NCBI GenBank assembly: GCA_017744715.1
Contig: JAGIAT010000001.1
Location: forward strand, 248,001 to 312,000
Origin: Niabella sp.
GTDB taxonomy: Bacteria; Bacteroidota; Bacteroidia; Chitinophagales; Chitinophagaceae
Reading direction: 5' to 3'
Length of the DNA: 64,000 bases
The translations under genes and the position numbers were made by a program. Under the pieces are notes generated by a model that had not been told where the DNA came from, made no database searches, and worked only from the letters and a program-made list of their open reading frames with translations. Shown here one piece after another: positions 26,828 through 35,499 of this stretch. How positions within the stretch are numbered: the first letter of the stretch is position 1; each line of letters opens with the position of its first letter.

Positions 26828-28075
26828 ATGACACAAAAAAGAGCAGTTTCCTCTTTAGATGAAAATACATTGCTGGAACTGGTACAGCGGCAAACCTTTT
26901 CCTATTTCTGGAACTTTGCCCATCCTGCCTGCGGCCTGCCCCTGGAAAGAGATCATGAGCATTATAAGGATGTGATCACCACCGGAGGTTCGGGATTTGG
27001 AGTGATGGCGATCATCGTAGCGGCAGAACGCAAATGGATCAATCGCACGCAGGCGGTAATGCGCCTTTTGAAGATCCTGGCTTTTTTAGAAAGGGCAGAA
27101 AAACATCACGGAGCTTTTTCTCATTGGCTCAACGGGCGTACCGGCAAAACCATCCGGTTTGCAAAGAAGGATGACGGTGCGGATCTTGTAGAAACGGCCT
27201 TCCTGTTCCAGGGTTTGCTGACCGTACGGCAATACTTTAACCGGCGGAGCAGGGAAGAGCATCGCATCCGGACAACCATCACCAAACTATGGCGGCAGGT
27301 GGAGTGGAACTGGTTTACGCGGGGCCGGGATGTATTGTACTGGCATTGGAGTCCTAAATATCACTGGGCGATGAATTTGCCGATAGAGGGCTACAATGAA
27401 GCCCTGATTTCCTATATACTGGCGGCAGCGGCTCCGGAACATTCCATTTCAAAAAAAGTGTACGAATGTGGCTGGGCCCGGAACGGAGCCATGAAAAACG
27501 GGAAGACGTTCTACCGGGCAAAATTGCCGCTGGGCCCCGACCTGGGCGGCCCGTTGTTCTTTGCACATTATAGTTTTACAGGGTTGGATCCCAGGGGATT
27601 GAAGGACAACTTTGCAGACTACGAACGGCAGAACAAAGCACATGCGCGGATCAATTACCGGTATTGTGTAGATAATCCCAAACGCTACAAAAACTACGGT
27701 AAACAATCCTGGGGGTTATCGGCCTGTGATTATAAAAGAAGATACCGGGAGCACTCGCCGGTAAAGGATAACGGTACCATTTGTTGTGCAGCAGCGCTCT
27801 CCAGCATGCCCTATCTTCCAAAAGAAGCAATGGCGGCCCTGCGGTATTTTTATGAAGTGCTGGGCGATAAGATCTGGGGTAAATACGGCTTCTCGGAAAG
27901 CTATAATGAAACACGGAAATGGTTTGCCACTTCGCACCTGGCCATCAACCAGGGCGCAACCCTCCTGATGATTGAAAATTACCGCACAGGGTTGTTGTGG
28001 AAATGGTTTATGAAAGATAAAGAAGTGCAGCGGGGATTGAAGAAGCTTGGTTTTAAAAGTCCGCATCTGAAATGA
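26828..28075 (+). CDS. GH144-like protein without signal peptide
   Basis: A 415-residue paralogue of the two GH144 proteins upstream. It keeps YFWNFAHPACGLPLE, TGGSGFGVMAI, DDGADLVETAFL (D116, D120, E123), VLYWHWSPKYHWAMN, GYNEALISY, and INQGATLLMIENYRTGLLW. It begins MTQKRAVSSLDENTLLEL with no hydrophobic segment, and no upstream in-frame start could supply one. The protein is also unusually rich in Lys and Arg. It may act in the cytoplasm or leave by another route. Position two bases after the preceding stop implies co-translation in one operon. Confidence 0.82.
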   Translation: MTQKRAVSSLDENTLLELVQRQTFSYFWNFAHPACGLPLERDHEHYKDVITTGGSGFGVMAIIVAAERKWINRTQAVMRLLKILAFLERAEKHHGAFSHWLNGRTGKTIRFAKKDDGADLVETAFLFQGLLTVRQYFNRRSREEHRIRTTITKLWRQVEWNWFTRGRDVLYWHWSPKYHWAMNLPIEGYNEALISYILAAAAPEHSISKKVYECGWARNGAMKNGKTFYRAKLPLGPDLGGPLFFAHYSFTGLDPRGLKDNFADYERQNKAHARINYRYCVDNPKRYKNYGKQSWGLSACDYKRRYREHSPVKDNGTICCAAALSSMPYLPKEAMAALRYFYEVLGDKIWGKYGFSESYNETRKWFATSHLAINQGATLLMIENYRTGLLWKWFMKDKEVQRGLKKLGFKSPHLK

Positions 28076-28162
28076 TGTTAAGAGGCACAGGTGATGGTGA
28101 CCGCGCCAATCAGTGCTTCCGTGTTTCTGTGGCAAAAGAATAATTCACCAAAAACAAGGGAA

Positions 28163-29920
28163 ATGAAAAAAATTATATTATTTACCTTCCTGATCCTTTT
28201 TGTTTTAAAATGGGCGGTGGCCCAAAAAACCTATTGCAATCCCATCAATATTGATTATGGATATACGCCCATTCCCAATTTCAGCAAATGGGGACGGCAC
28301 CGGGCTACGGCCGACCCGGTGATCGTAAATTACAAAGGCGATTACTACCTCTTCAGCACCAATCAATGGGGTTACTGGTGGAGTAACGACCTGCTCAACT
28401 GGAATTTTGTTTCAAAAAAATTCCTGCGGCCCTGGAATACCCATACCTACGATGAACTCTGTGCACCTGCCGTGGGAATAGTGGGAGACACCATGCTCGT
28501 GTTCGGATCTACCTATACCCGGAACTTTACACTCTGGATGAGTACCAACCCAAAAGAAAATGACTGGAAGCCGTTGGTAGATTCTTTCGATATCGGGGGA
28601 TGGGATCCCGCATTCTTTACCGATGATGACGGCCGGTTTTATATGTACAACGGAAGCAGTAATGTATACCCGTTATATGGCATTGAACTGAACCGGAAAA
28701 CCTTTCAGCCTATAGGCACCCGCAAGGAAATGTATTTCCTGCAAAGCTGGCGGTACGGGTGGCAGCGGTTTGGCGAGTATATGGATAATACTTTTTTAGA
28801 CCCTTTTATCGAAGGTGCCTGGATGACGAAATACAACGGAAAATATTATTTACAGTACGGGGCTCCGGGAACAGAATTCAGTGGCTATGCAGATGGGGTT
28901 GTGGTGGGCGATAGTCCGCTGGGACCTTTTACACCTCAGTCGGATCCCTATAGCATTAAACAGGGCAGCTTTATAAGAGGCGCCGGACATGGCGCCACTT
29001 TCCAGGACAAGTTTAAAAATTACTGGCATGTTTCCACCGGCATCATTTCGGTCAAAAATACCTTTGAACGGCGCATCGGTATCTGGCCGGCCGGCTTCGA
29101 TAAAGACGGAGTTATGTACTGCAACACCGCCTTTGGTGATTATCCCACTTATCTGCCCTCATCCCTGGATGGTGAAGCAGATGATACGATGCGGTCCCTG
29201 TTTACCGGGTGGATGCTGCTCAACTACAACAAACCCGTACAGGTTTCTTCCACGCTGGGCAATTATACACCCAACAATGCTGTGGATGAAAAAATCAAAA
29301 CCTATTGGAGCGCTCAAACGGGCAATAAAGGAGAATGGATTCAATCCGACCTGGGAAATCTATCCACTGTTCGTGCGATCCAGATCAATTATGCAGACCA
29401 GGATGTGGCTGCTGATCATCTTGGAAAAATAAACGGTCAGTTCCATCAGTATATACTATCCTATTCAACGGATGGCAAAAAGTGGAATGTACTGATCAAT
29501 AAAAGCCAGCATAAAAAGGACGTGCCTCATGATTATGTGGAGCTGGAGCAACCCGTGCAGGCGCGGTTTATACGCCTGGAGAACATACACATGCCAACCG
29601 GTACATTCGCCATCAGCGGGTTACGGGTATTTGGTAATGGTAATGGTGCCAAACCCGCTGCCGTAAAGGATTTTGTAGTGCTGCGAACCGAAAAGGACAA
29701 ACGCAGCGCGTATATCAAATGGCGGCCGGTTGATCAGGCCTATGCCTATAATATTTATTACGGAACCGCCCCGGATAAATTGTATACCTGCATTATGGTA
29801 CACTCGGATAATGAGTATTGGATGAAAGCAATGGATCGTGAAAAAATATATTATTACCAGATAGAGGCCGTGAATGAAAATGGCGTAAGTGAACGGAGCA
29901 AAATCATTAAAGTGGAGTAA
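28163..29920 (+). CDS. GH43-family beta-propeller glycosidase with C-terminal discoidin-like and FN3-like domains
   Basis: The start at 28163 gives a proper signal peptide (MKKIILFTFLILFVLKWAVAQ); upstream ATGs add 24 unlikely residues. The mature 585-residue protein has a five-bladed GH43-like propeller. Catalytic candidates are D51 (TADPVIV, base), D148 (GGWDPAFF, pKa modulator) and E217 (FIEGAW, acid). Residues ~355-490 resemble an F5/F8-type discoidin carbohydrate-binding domain (NNAVDEKIKTYWSAQTGNKG, ARFIRLENIHMPTGTFAISGL). The tail (~500-585) looks FN3-like. GH43 enzymes usually remove arabinose, xylose or galactose; the substrate here is not predictable from sequence. Confidence 0.82.
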   Translation: MKKIILFTFLILFVLKWAVAQKTYCNPINIDYGYTPIPNFSKWGRHRATADPVIVNYKGDYYLFSTNQWGYWWSNDLLNWNFVSKKFLRPWNTHTYDELCAPAVGIVGDTMLVFGSTYTRNFTLWMSTNPKENDWKPLVDSFDIGGWDPAFFTDDDGRFYMYNGSSNVYPLYGIELNRKTFQPIGTRKEMYFLQSWRYGWQRFGEYMDNTFLDPFIEGAWMTKYNGKYYLQYGAPGTEFSGYADGVVVGDSPLGPFTPQSDPYSIKQGSFIRGAGHGATFQDKFKNYWHVSTGIISVKNTFERRIGIWPAGFDKDGVMYCNTAFGDYPTYLPSSLDGEADDTMRSLFTGWMLLNYNKPVQVSSTLGNYTPNNAVDEKIKTYWSAQTGNKGEWIQSDLGNLSTVRAIQINYADQDVAADHLGKINGQFHQYILSYSTDGKKWNVLINKSQHKKDVPHDYVELEQPVQARFIRLENIHMPTGTFAISGLRVFGNGNGAKPAAVKDFVVLRTEKDKRSAYIKWRPVDQAYAYNIYYGTAPDKLYTCIMVHSDNEYWMKAMDREKIYYYQIEAVNENGVSERSKIIKVE

Positions 29921-30074
29921 ATTCGCAGCAGGCGTTGCTTTTAGATTACAGACTTGTCCGGAAGCGTTCAAAAATCTGTGTGCATCCGCGAAATCCGTGA
30001 AAAAAAAGAGCACAACCAACGATGATCATTCAACCAGATCATAACAGGCCATAAATGAAAATTAAAATTGAAGC
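29921..30074. other. Short intergenic gap with a CTGTG/CCGTGAA repeat remnant
   Basis: At about 29970-30003 the sequence AAAATCTGTGTGCATCCGCG followed by AAATCCGTGAA resembles the AATCTGTGGCATCCGTGAG arm of the tandem array at 11240-12018, suggesting a dispersed repeat family. Confidence 0.4.
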
Positions 30075-30731
30075 ATGAAGAGGATTTGTTTGTTTTTTGT
30101 AATGTTAGCGTTGTCTGTAACGGGTGTATGGGCGCAAACACCGCCGTTTTATAAGGACATTCAGCAGTTTAAAGAGCAGGACCGGCAACAGGCGCCACCC
30201 AAAAAAGCGATCCTGTTTATCGGAAGCTCTTCCTTTACCAAATGGAAAGACGTGAGCGATTATTTTCCGGGGTATACGATCATTAACCGCGGCTTTGGCG
30301 GGTCTACCCTAAAAGACCTCATCTATTATTTTAATGACCTGGTACCCGTTTACCGGCCAAAGCAGATCGTGATCTATTGCGGAGAAAATGACCTGGCAAA
30401 CGATCAAACACCCGCAGACAGTGCCATCAGCCGTTTTAAACAATTATACAGTTTGATCCGGGGATATAATAAAAAAGTACCGGTTGATTTTATTTCGATC
30501 AAACCCAGTCCGGTACGCATCAAATATTTTACGAAGGTTCAGGATGCCAACGCCGGCATCAAAGCATTCATCGCTACCAGGAAGCATACGCGTTACATTG
30601 ATGTGTTTCCGGCCATGCTGGGTAATAATGGCAGGCCCATGCCCCATATTTTTCTAAGCGACAGCCTGCACATGAATGCCGGCGGGTACCAGATCTGGCA
30701 AAAGATCATTCGGCCCTATCTGAAAAAATAA
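30075..30731 (+). CDS. SGNH/GDSL-type esterase, secreted
   Basis: A 218-residue protein with signal peptide (MKRICLFFVMLALSVTGVWAQ). SGNH blocks are visible: ILFIGSSSFTKW (nucleophile S52), NRGFGGSTL (Gly), YCGENDLA (Asn), and DSLHMNAGGY (D196 and H199). Such enzymes remove acetyl or other acyl groups from glycans or lipids. Within the PUL it most likely deacylates the glycan before or during hydrolysis; a succinyl or acetyl group is possible (inference). It is on the same strand as the flanking enzyme genes. Confidence 0.85.
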   Translation: MKRICLFFVMLALSVTGVWAQTPPFYKDIQQFKEQDRQQAPPKKAILFIGSSSFTKWKDVSDYFPGYTIINRGFGGSTLKDLIYYFNDLVPVYRPKQIVIYCGENDLANDQTPADSAISRFKQLYSLIRGYNKKVPVDFISIKPSPVRIKYFTKVQDANAGIKAFIATRKHTRYIDVFPAMLGNNGRPMPHIFLSDSLHMNAGGYQIWQKIIRPYLKK

Positions 30732-30849
30732 AAATAAACCGGCCTGTTTTTAAATAGTGCTACAATAGTACATCCATCTGTATATAATGCCCGATGCCGG
30801 AAAAAGACACACGCTTGCCCCGATATTCTAATAACAAAAATCTGAGACC

Positions 30850-33183
30850 ATGATAAATGAAAACAAAAACAGTAACACATGGCGTAAAAAAATAAGCATC
30901 CTTTTTTTGCTCAGCACAATTGTTGTTGCAGGCGCACTTGCACAGGCAGGCGGTGTAAAATCCGATAATGGCAGGATGCAAACATTCATCAGCACGCTGA
31001 TGAGCAAGATGACGCTGGAAGAAAAGATCGGTCAGCTGAATTTGCCCAGCGCAGGAGAGTTTACAACAGGTACCGCTACCAACTCGGATATCGGTAAAAA
31101 TGTAAAGGAAGGCCGGGTTGGCGGATTATTCAACATCAAAGGCGTAGAGAAAATAAAGGCGATCCAGAAAGTGGCGGTGGAAGAAAGCCGTATGAAAATT
31201 CCCATGCTGTTTGGTATGGATGTGATTCATGGCTATGAAACTACCTTTCCCATTCCCCTGGGGCTTTCCTGCACCTGGAATATGAAATCCATTGAACAGT
31301 CTGCAAGGATCGCGGCCACGGAAGCCAGCGCTGATGGTATTTCCTGGACCTTTAGTCCAATGGTAGACGTAGCCCGGGATCCGCGTTGGGGGCGGGTTTC
31401 GGAAGGAAACGGCGAAGATCCCTACCTGGGCTCACAAATCGCAAAAGCAATGATAAAAGGCTACCAGGGCAATTATTCGTTAAACTCTAATATCATGGCC
31501 TGTGTAAAGCATTATGCGCTGTATGGTGCAGCAGAGGCCGGCCGGGATTATAATACGGTAGATATGAGTCATCTGCGCATGTACAATGAATATTTTCCGC
31601 CCTATAAAGCCGCCGTTGATGCAGGGGTAGGCAGTATAATGGCCTCCTTTAATGTGGTGGATGGAATTCCGGCAACCGGCAACCGGTGGCTGCTTACCGA
31701 TGTGCTGCGGAAACAATGGGGCTTTAAGGGGTTTGTAGTAACGGATTATACAGGTATCAATGAAATGATGGACCATGGTATGGGCGACCTTCAGGCTGTT
31801 TCGGCTTTGGCGCTAAAGGCTGGTGTGGATATGGATATGGTGGGTGAAGGTTTTTTAAAAACGCTGAAAAAATCGCTGGAAGAAAAAAAAGTAACCCTTG
31901 CGGAGATCAATACTGCCTGCTACAATGTACTGGCAGCAAAATATAAGTTAGGACTGTTTTCAGATCCGTATAAATACTGCAATGAACAACGGGCGAAAAC
32001 CGAGATCTATACACCGGAGCACCGCAACATTGCACGACAGATTGCTGCCGAAAGTTTTGTGCTGTTAAAAAATGAAGGGAATGTACTGCCGTTAAAAAAA
32101 ACGGCCAGGATTGCATTGGTGGGGCCCCTGGGTGACGCCGCCAATAATATGGCGGGCACCTGGAGTGTGGCCACTGTGCAGGACCGTTCCATTTCCGTAC
32201 TGGCGGGTTTAAAAGCCGCAATGGGCGATAAGGCAGCCGTGCGGTATGCCAAAGGCTGTAACCTTACCGGGGATGCCGACCTGGAGGAGCGGGCCACCAT
32301 GTTTGGAAAAACGCTGAACCGGGAGCGGGATACGCGCACCCCGGAAACGATGAAGGAAGAGGCGTTAAAACTGGCTAAGGAATCCGATGTTATTGTTGCC
32401 GCCATGGGCGAATCGGCCGAGTTCAGCGGGGAAAGCAGCAGCAGAACGGATCTGAATATTCCACATATACAACAGGACCTGTTAAAAGCCTTGCTTAAAA
32501 CCGGCAAACCTGTGGTATTGGTATTGTTTACCGGGCGTCCGCTCACCCTCAACTGGGAACAGAAAAATATACCTGCGATCCTCAATGTTTGGTTTGGCGG
32601 TTCGGAGGCCGGAGCGGCGATTGCAGATGTATTGTTCGGTGATGTCAATCCTTCCGGAAAACTGACCATTTCCTTTCCGCAAAATGTGGGACAAATTCCG
32701 CTTTATTACGCCCACCTGAATACGGGCCGCCCCCTGCCGGAAGGTAAATGGTTTCAGAAGTTCCGCTCCAATTACCTGGATGTTTCCAATGATCCGCTGT
32801 ACCCCTTTGGATACGGTATGGGGTACTCGGCATTTACGTATGGCGATTTGAAGCTGAGTCATAAATCCCTGAAGGGAAACCAAACATTAAAAGCAGCGGT
32901 TACCGTTACCAACAATGGAACTTACGACGGGGCAGAAGTGGTACAGCTGTATATCCGCGACCTGGTGGGATCGGTAAGCCGGCCCGTAAAAGAGCTGAAA
33001 GGGTTTCAGAAAGTTTGGCTAAAGGCCGGCGAATCCAAAACCGTTACGTTTGAGATAACTACCGAAGATCTGAAGTTTTACAACAGCCAGTTAAAATACG
33101 ATTGGGAGCCCGGTGCATTCGAATTCATGATGGGGGGTAATTCCAGGGATGTGAAGACGGGGCAGGTGAACTGGGAGAAATAA
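30850..33183 (+). CDS. bglX: GH3-family beta-glucosidase
   Basis: A 777-residue secreted enzyme that hydrolyses beta-glucosidic ends of oligosaccharides to glucose. The signal segment is at residues ~13-35 (KKISILFLLSTIVVAGALAQ). Domain order is a GH3 N-terminal barrel (LMSKMTLEEKIGQLNLP, MLFGMDVIHGYETTFPIPLG, WTFSPMVDVARDPRWGRVSE) with nucleophile D299 in FVVTDYTGINEM, a GH3 C-terminal domain (ESFVLLKNEGNVLPL), and a fibronectin III-like tail. It matches BglX in length and motifs. A related GH3 of Bacteroides thetaiotaomicron is specific for beta-1,2-linked glucose, which would fit the GH144 enzymes. It closes the PUL. Confidence 0.92.
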   Translation: MINENKNSNTWRKKISILFLLSTIVVAGALAQAGGVKSDNGRMQTFISTLMSKMTLEEKIGQLNLPSAGEFTTGTATNSDIGKNVKEGRVGGLFNIKGVEKIKAIQKVAVEESRMKIPMLFGMDVIHGYETTFPIPLGLSCTWNMKSIEQSARIAATEASADGISWTFSPMVDVARDPRWGRVSEGNGEDPYLGSQIAKAMIKGYQGNYSLNSNIMACVKHYALYGAAEAGRDYNTVDMSHLRMYNEYFPPYKAAVDAGVGSIMASFNVVDGIPATGNRWLLTDVLRKQWGFKGFVVTDYTGINEMMDHGMGDLQAVSALALKAGVDMDMVGEGFLKTLKKSLEEKKVTLAEINTACYNVLAAKYKLGLFSDPYKYCNEQRAKTEIYTPEHRNIARQIAAESFVLLKNEGNVLPLKKTARIALVGPLGDAANNMAGTWSVATVQDRSISVLAGLKAAMGDKAAVRYAKGCNLTGDADLEERATMFGKTLNRERDTRTPETMKEEALKLAKESDVIVAAMGESAEFSGESSSRTDLNIPHIQQDLLKALLKTGKPVVLVLFTGRPLTLNWEQKNIPAILNVWFGGSEAGAAIADVLFGDVNPSGKLTISFPQNVGQIPLYYAHLNTGRPLPEGKWFQKFRSNYLDVSNDPLYPFGYGMGYSAFTYGDLKLSHKSLKGNQTLKAAVTVTNNGTYDGAEVVQLYIRDLVGSVSRPVKELKGFQKVWLKAGESKTVTFEITTEDLKFYNSQLKYDWEPGAFEFMMGGNSRDVKTGQVNWEK

Positions 33184-33307
33184 TGATCTATGCGTGGATG
33201 TAAAGGGGCAGGGGTGATCATAAGACCGGTGTTTTGTTTGGGCTCAATGATAGGAAGCCGCATGCCTGCAAACATGCCTCTAAGAAGCTGTTTAAAAAAG
33301 AAGTATT

Positions 33308-33379
33308 AAAAACCATTAAGGTATTAAGAATAGTTTAGTAGCCGTAGTACTTAATAAATTTTAATGCTTAATGGTTTTT
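33308..33379. terminator. Large nested hairpin between convergent genes
   Basis: A perfect 13-bp inverted repeat (AAAAACCATTAAG at 33308-33320, CTTAATGGTTTTT at 33367-33379) encloses a second perfect 7-bp one (TATTAAG / CTTAATA). A runs precede and T runs follow, so it can end transcripts from both sides: bglX on plus and the hypothetical gene on minus. The ATTAAGG-type words recall dispersed repeats of Bacteroidota. Confidence 0.65.
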
Positions 33380-33425
33380 GAGGCTATGGCAGGATAGGGG
33401 TTGCGGGAGCCATGGCCATTCATTT

Positions 33426-34034
33426 TTAAAACAGTTCCCAGCTGTAATACACCCTGTATTTACCATCATGCGCAGTGCATTCTGCAGAAAAAACGGGGGA
33501 TGTTAATTGCCCGTTCCAGGTATGATCTTTTCCGGACAATGTTGTATAAACCTGCATAGGCGGAAAGAAATCATCTTCGTAGGCACGGGAAAATTCTGAG
33601 CCGATAAATTCATCAAACTTTTTTAAAGCAAGCGTGCCTTTGTGAAGCAATTGTGTTCCTACCCTTAATGCCACCGGCAGATCCTTTGCCTTTGGATTCG
33701 AACTGGAATAATTGTACAAAAAATCCCAAAGGCTATCCCAGCCTCGGTTGTTATCTTTTTCGGCCAAAATAATTCCGGCGCCATACGTGGAGCCATTCTC
33801 TGCTGAAGCGATATTCATGTTTAAAAGTACTTTCGGAGGATTAAAATTAAACTGATCCCCGTCATCAAAATCGCCATAAACAGAAAAGGCATTTTTTCTT
33901 ACCAGTTCCAGGTTGTCTGTCATGGTAAAAGCCGCCATATAGATTTCGTCATTTCCGATTTTTTCCCTCCATTTGCCACCGGTTTCATCTATGCATTTTA
34001 CACTGTGAACGCTTAATTTAAGATTTGTTGACAT
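33426..34034 (-). CDS. Unrecognised protein with DETGG...GNDEIYM motif
   Basis: A 202-residue protein without signal peptide or membrane segment. Near the start it has KCIDETGGKWREKIGNDEIY followed by beta strands. The ETGG...G.DEIY pattern recurs at the start of a putative metal-binding beta-sandwich in diverse bacterial proteins (recalled, not searched). Aromatic-rich beta strands continue to the end (KYRVYYSWELF). No catalytic residues can be named. It is the last of five minus-strand genes and is separated from the next by a 225-base gap in which no firm gene is seen. Confidence 0.65.
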   Translation of the reverse strand: MSTNLKLSVHSVKCIDETGGKWREKIGNDEIYMAAFTMTDNLELVRKNAFSVYGDFDDGDQFNFNPPKVLLNMNIASAENGSTYGAGIILAEKDNNRGWDSLWDFLYNYSSSNPKAKDLPVALRVGTQLLHKGTLALKKFDEFIGSEFSRAYEDDFFPPMQVYTTLSGKDHTWNGQLTSPVFSAECTAHDGKYRVYYSWELF

Positions 34035-34259
34035 GCGTTTATGATTTTAAATAAGGTTAAAAAAGCAGGCAGGGAAAAGCGGCGTTACAATGGGGCATTG
34101 CTGTATGAGAACCCTGGAAATATGCCTGCCGCCGCAAAGTAAACAGTCCCGGATGCCGTCTGAAATAATTTCTGCTGGGTTGATCCGGACGGCTTCCCGA
34201 AAGATCTGTATAGGTTTTGACTTTCATGGTGATTCGTTTTCAGCAAGGGCGGTCGTCCG

Positions 34260-34835
34260 CTACCGGGAGCGGAATGCAACTTCCTTTTCCATGCAGGGTT
34301 TTACCAGGGAAAAGATCGAATCCCGTCTTTCCGTATTGTCCTTAAAGCTTTCATCCATGTTCTTTTCGTAGATGGTTTTGGCAGCCACTATTTTTTTTAA
34401 CTCGGCTTCGGCACCGTTTTGCGCGGCAGTGATGGATTGATCCACCAGTGCGCAGTAGGCGTTCGCTGCAGCAACAGCGTCACTGGTTGCCAGTGGAATC
34501 ATTGCCAGTAGTGCATCTGTGGCCTCACCACTTCCAACGGGCGCAACGGCCTGCGCTGCATCACATTTTTTCATGCCTTCCAAAATGAGTTGATAGGTTT
34601 TGTTATCCTTGAAATACCGGTCGTCTACTTCCTTCTCGTACGCTTTCTTTTCTGCTGCGGCGGCTTGCTTTGCGGCACCGGTGGGTGCTTCCTGTTCCTT
34701 TGTATTCAGGTCACAATATTTGCTGATCACCGCCTGGGCATCGTTTGAGTGATTGCCGCATGAAACGGTTAGCACGAACAAGGCCGCTGCCATTGTTAGT
34801 ACCAGGGAGTTATGCTTTGCCATTTTTGTATGCAT
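34260..34835 (-). CDS. Hypothetical lipoprotein with Cys pairs
   Basis: A 191-residue lipoprotein. The signal peptide (KHNSLVLTMAAALFVLTVSCG) has its lipobox cysteine near residue 26. The mature part is helical, Ala/Lys/Glu-rich and carries four well-spaced cysteines (KYCDLN, KKCDAA, AYCALV, KPCMEK) that could form disulphides. Two helical hairpins of similar pattern (YCDLNTKEQEA and YCALVDQSITAAQ) suggest an internal duplication. I do not recognise a family. An internal ATG four codons downstream is an alternative start. It is 13 bases downstream of the GRAM-like gene, implying one operon. Confidence 0.7.
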   Translation of the reverse strand: MHTKMAKHNSLVLTMAAALFVLTVSCGNHSNDAQAVISKYCDLNTKEQEAPTGAAKQAAAAEKKAYEKEVDDRYFKDNKTYQLILEGMKKCDAAQAVAPVGSGEATDALLAMIPLATSDAVAAANAYCALVDQSITAAQNGAEAELKKIVAAKTIYEKNMDESFKDNTERRDSIFSLVKPCMEKEVAFRSR

Positions 34836-34848
34836 TGAAATACGTTCA

Positions 34849-35181
34849 TTAATTATTTTGGATGGCGGCTACTAATTTATCGATGTTCATTACGCCATAG
34901 TTGAATACATGTATGGAATCATCCAACATGGTAATGCGTACTTTTTTTGAAAGAAAGCTTTTTTGGGCAACCACATGCTTGATATCGGATTTATTCAGTA
35001 CAATTAACCCTTGCCGGTTGTAAACAGACAGGGATAAAGAGTCGGCACCATGCTGGGGCAGAAACAGTAAGCGTTGATTGGTAACGGTAAGTTTGCCGAT
35101 GGCTGTTTTGCTATCCGGCGCCATATAGTTAATAGCCCAGGTATCAATTGTTGTTTCGTTGGGTTGTAATGCTGGTTTCAT
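34849..35181 (-). CDS. Small GRAM/PH-like domain protein
   Basis: A 110-residue cytoplasmic protein that looks like a single GRAM/PH-type domain: AIGKLTVTNQRLLFLPQ, then a middle SLSLSVYNRQGLIVLNKSDI, KKVRITMLDDSIHVFNYG, and a C-terminal helix MNIDKLVAAIQN. GRAM/PH-like domains bind phospholipids or proteins in other systems; in bacteria they are poorly studied. It lies between the two secreted-protein genes of this minus-strand operon, 13 and 35 bases from its neighbours. Confidence 0.65.
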   Translation of the reverse strand: MKPALQPNETTIDTWAINYMAPDSKTAIGKLTVTNQRLLFLPQHGADSLSLSVYNRQGLIVLNKSDIKHVVAQKSFLSKKVRITMLDDSIHVFNYGVMNIDKLVAAIQNN

Positions 35182-35216
35182 GATCGTATTGTTATGGGTA
35201 GAAAATCCGGGTTTAT

Positions 35217-35435
35217 TTAGTTCTTTTTAGCGGGTGTCTTTAGCGGGCGTGTTTTATTGTGTACTGCCTGGCTATCTGCCTGCCGGCTGGCTGGCGCAGA
35301 CACCCGCGCCTTCTTTTTAGCCGTGTCTGTCGTTACAACGATAAAATCCTGCTGTCCCCCGCCTGCTTTACGGCTCTGGGCGCTGGCGGCGAATCCGGTG
35401 AAGAGGAAAACGGCGAATAATACAAAGGATTTCAT
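35217..35435 (-). CDS. Small secreted basic peptide
   Basis: A 72-residue protein with a clear signal peptide (MKSFVLFAVFLFTGFAASAQ). The ~50-residue mature part is Lys/Arg/Ala/Pro-rich and likely disordered (GGGQQDFIVVTTDTAKKKA at its start, PLKTPAKKN at its end). No family recognised. It is placed 35 bases upstream of the GRAM-like gene and 64 bases after the large secreted-protein gene, in the same direction. Confidence 0.55.
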   Translation of the reverse strand: MKSFVLFAVFLFTGFAASAQSRKAGGGQQDFIVVTTDTAKKKARVSAPASRQADSQAVHNKTRPLKTPAKKN

Positions 35436-35499
35436 AACAGGTAATTTTTAAATAACTTTTTTTAGGTTGTTAATGGTTCGGGCCCCGGCCTGATACGCG

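Noticed and set aside
34035..34259. Minus-strand frames in the gap between the DETGG protein gene and the lipoprotein gene
   Set aside because: Two frames share a stretch that looks protein-like (QQKLFQTASGTVYFAAAG), but neither has a convincing start with a signal or known fold; left unannotated.
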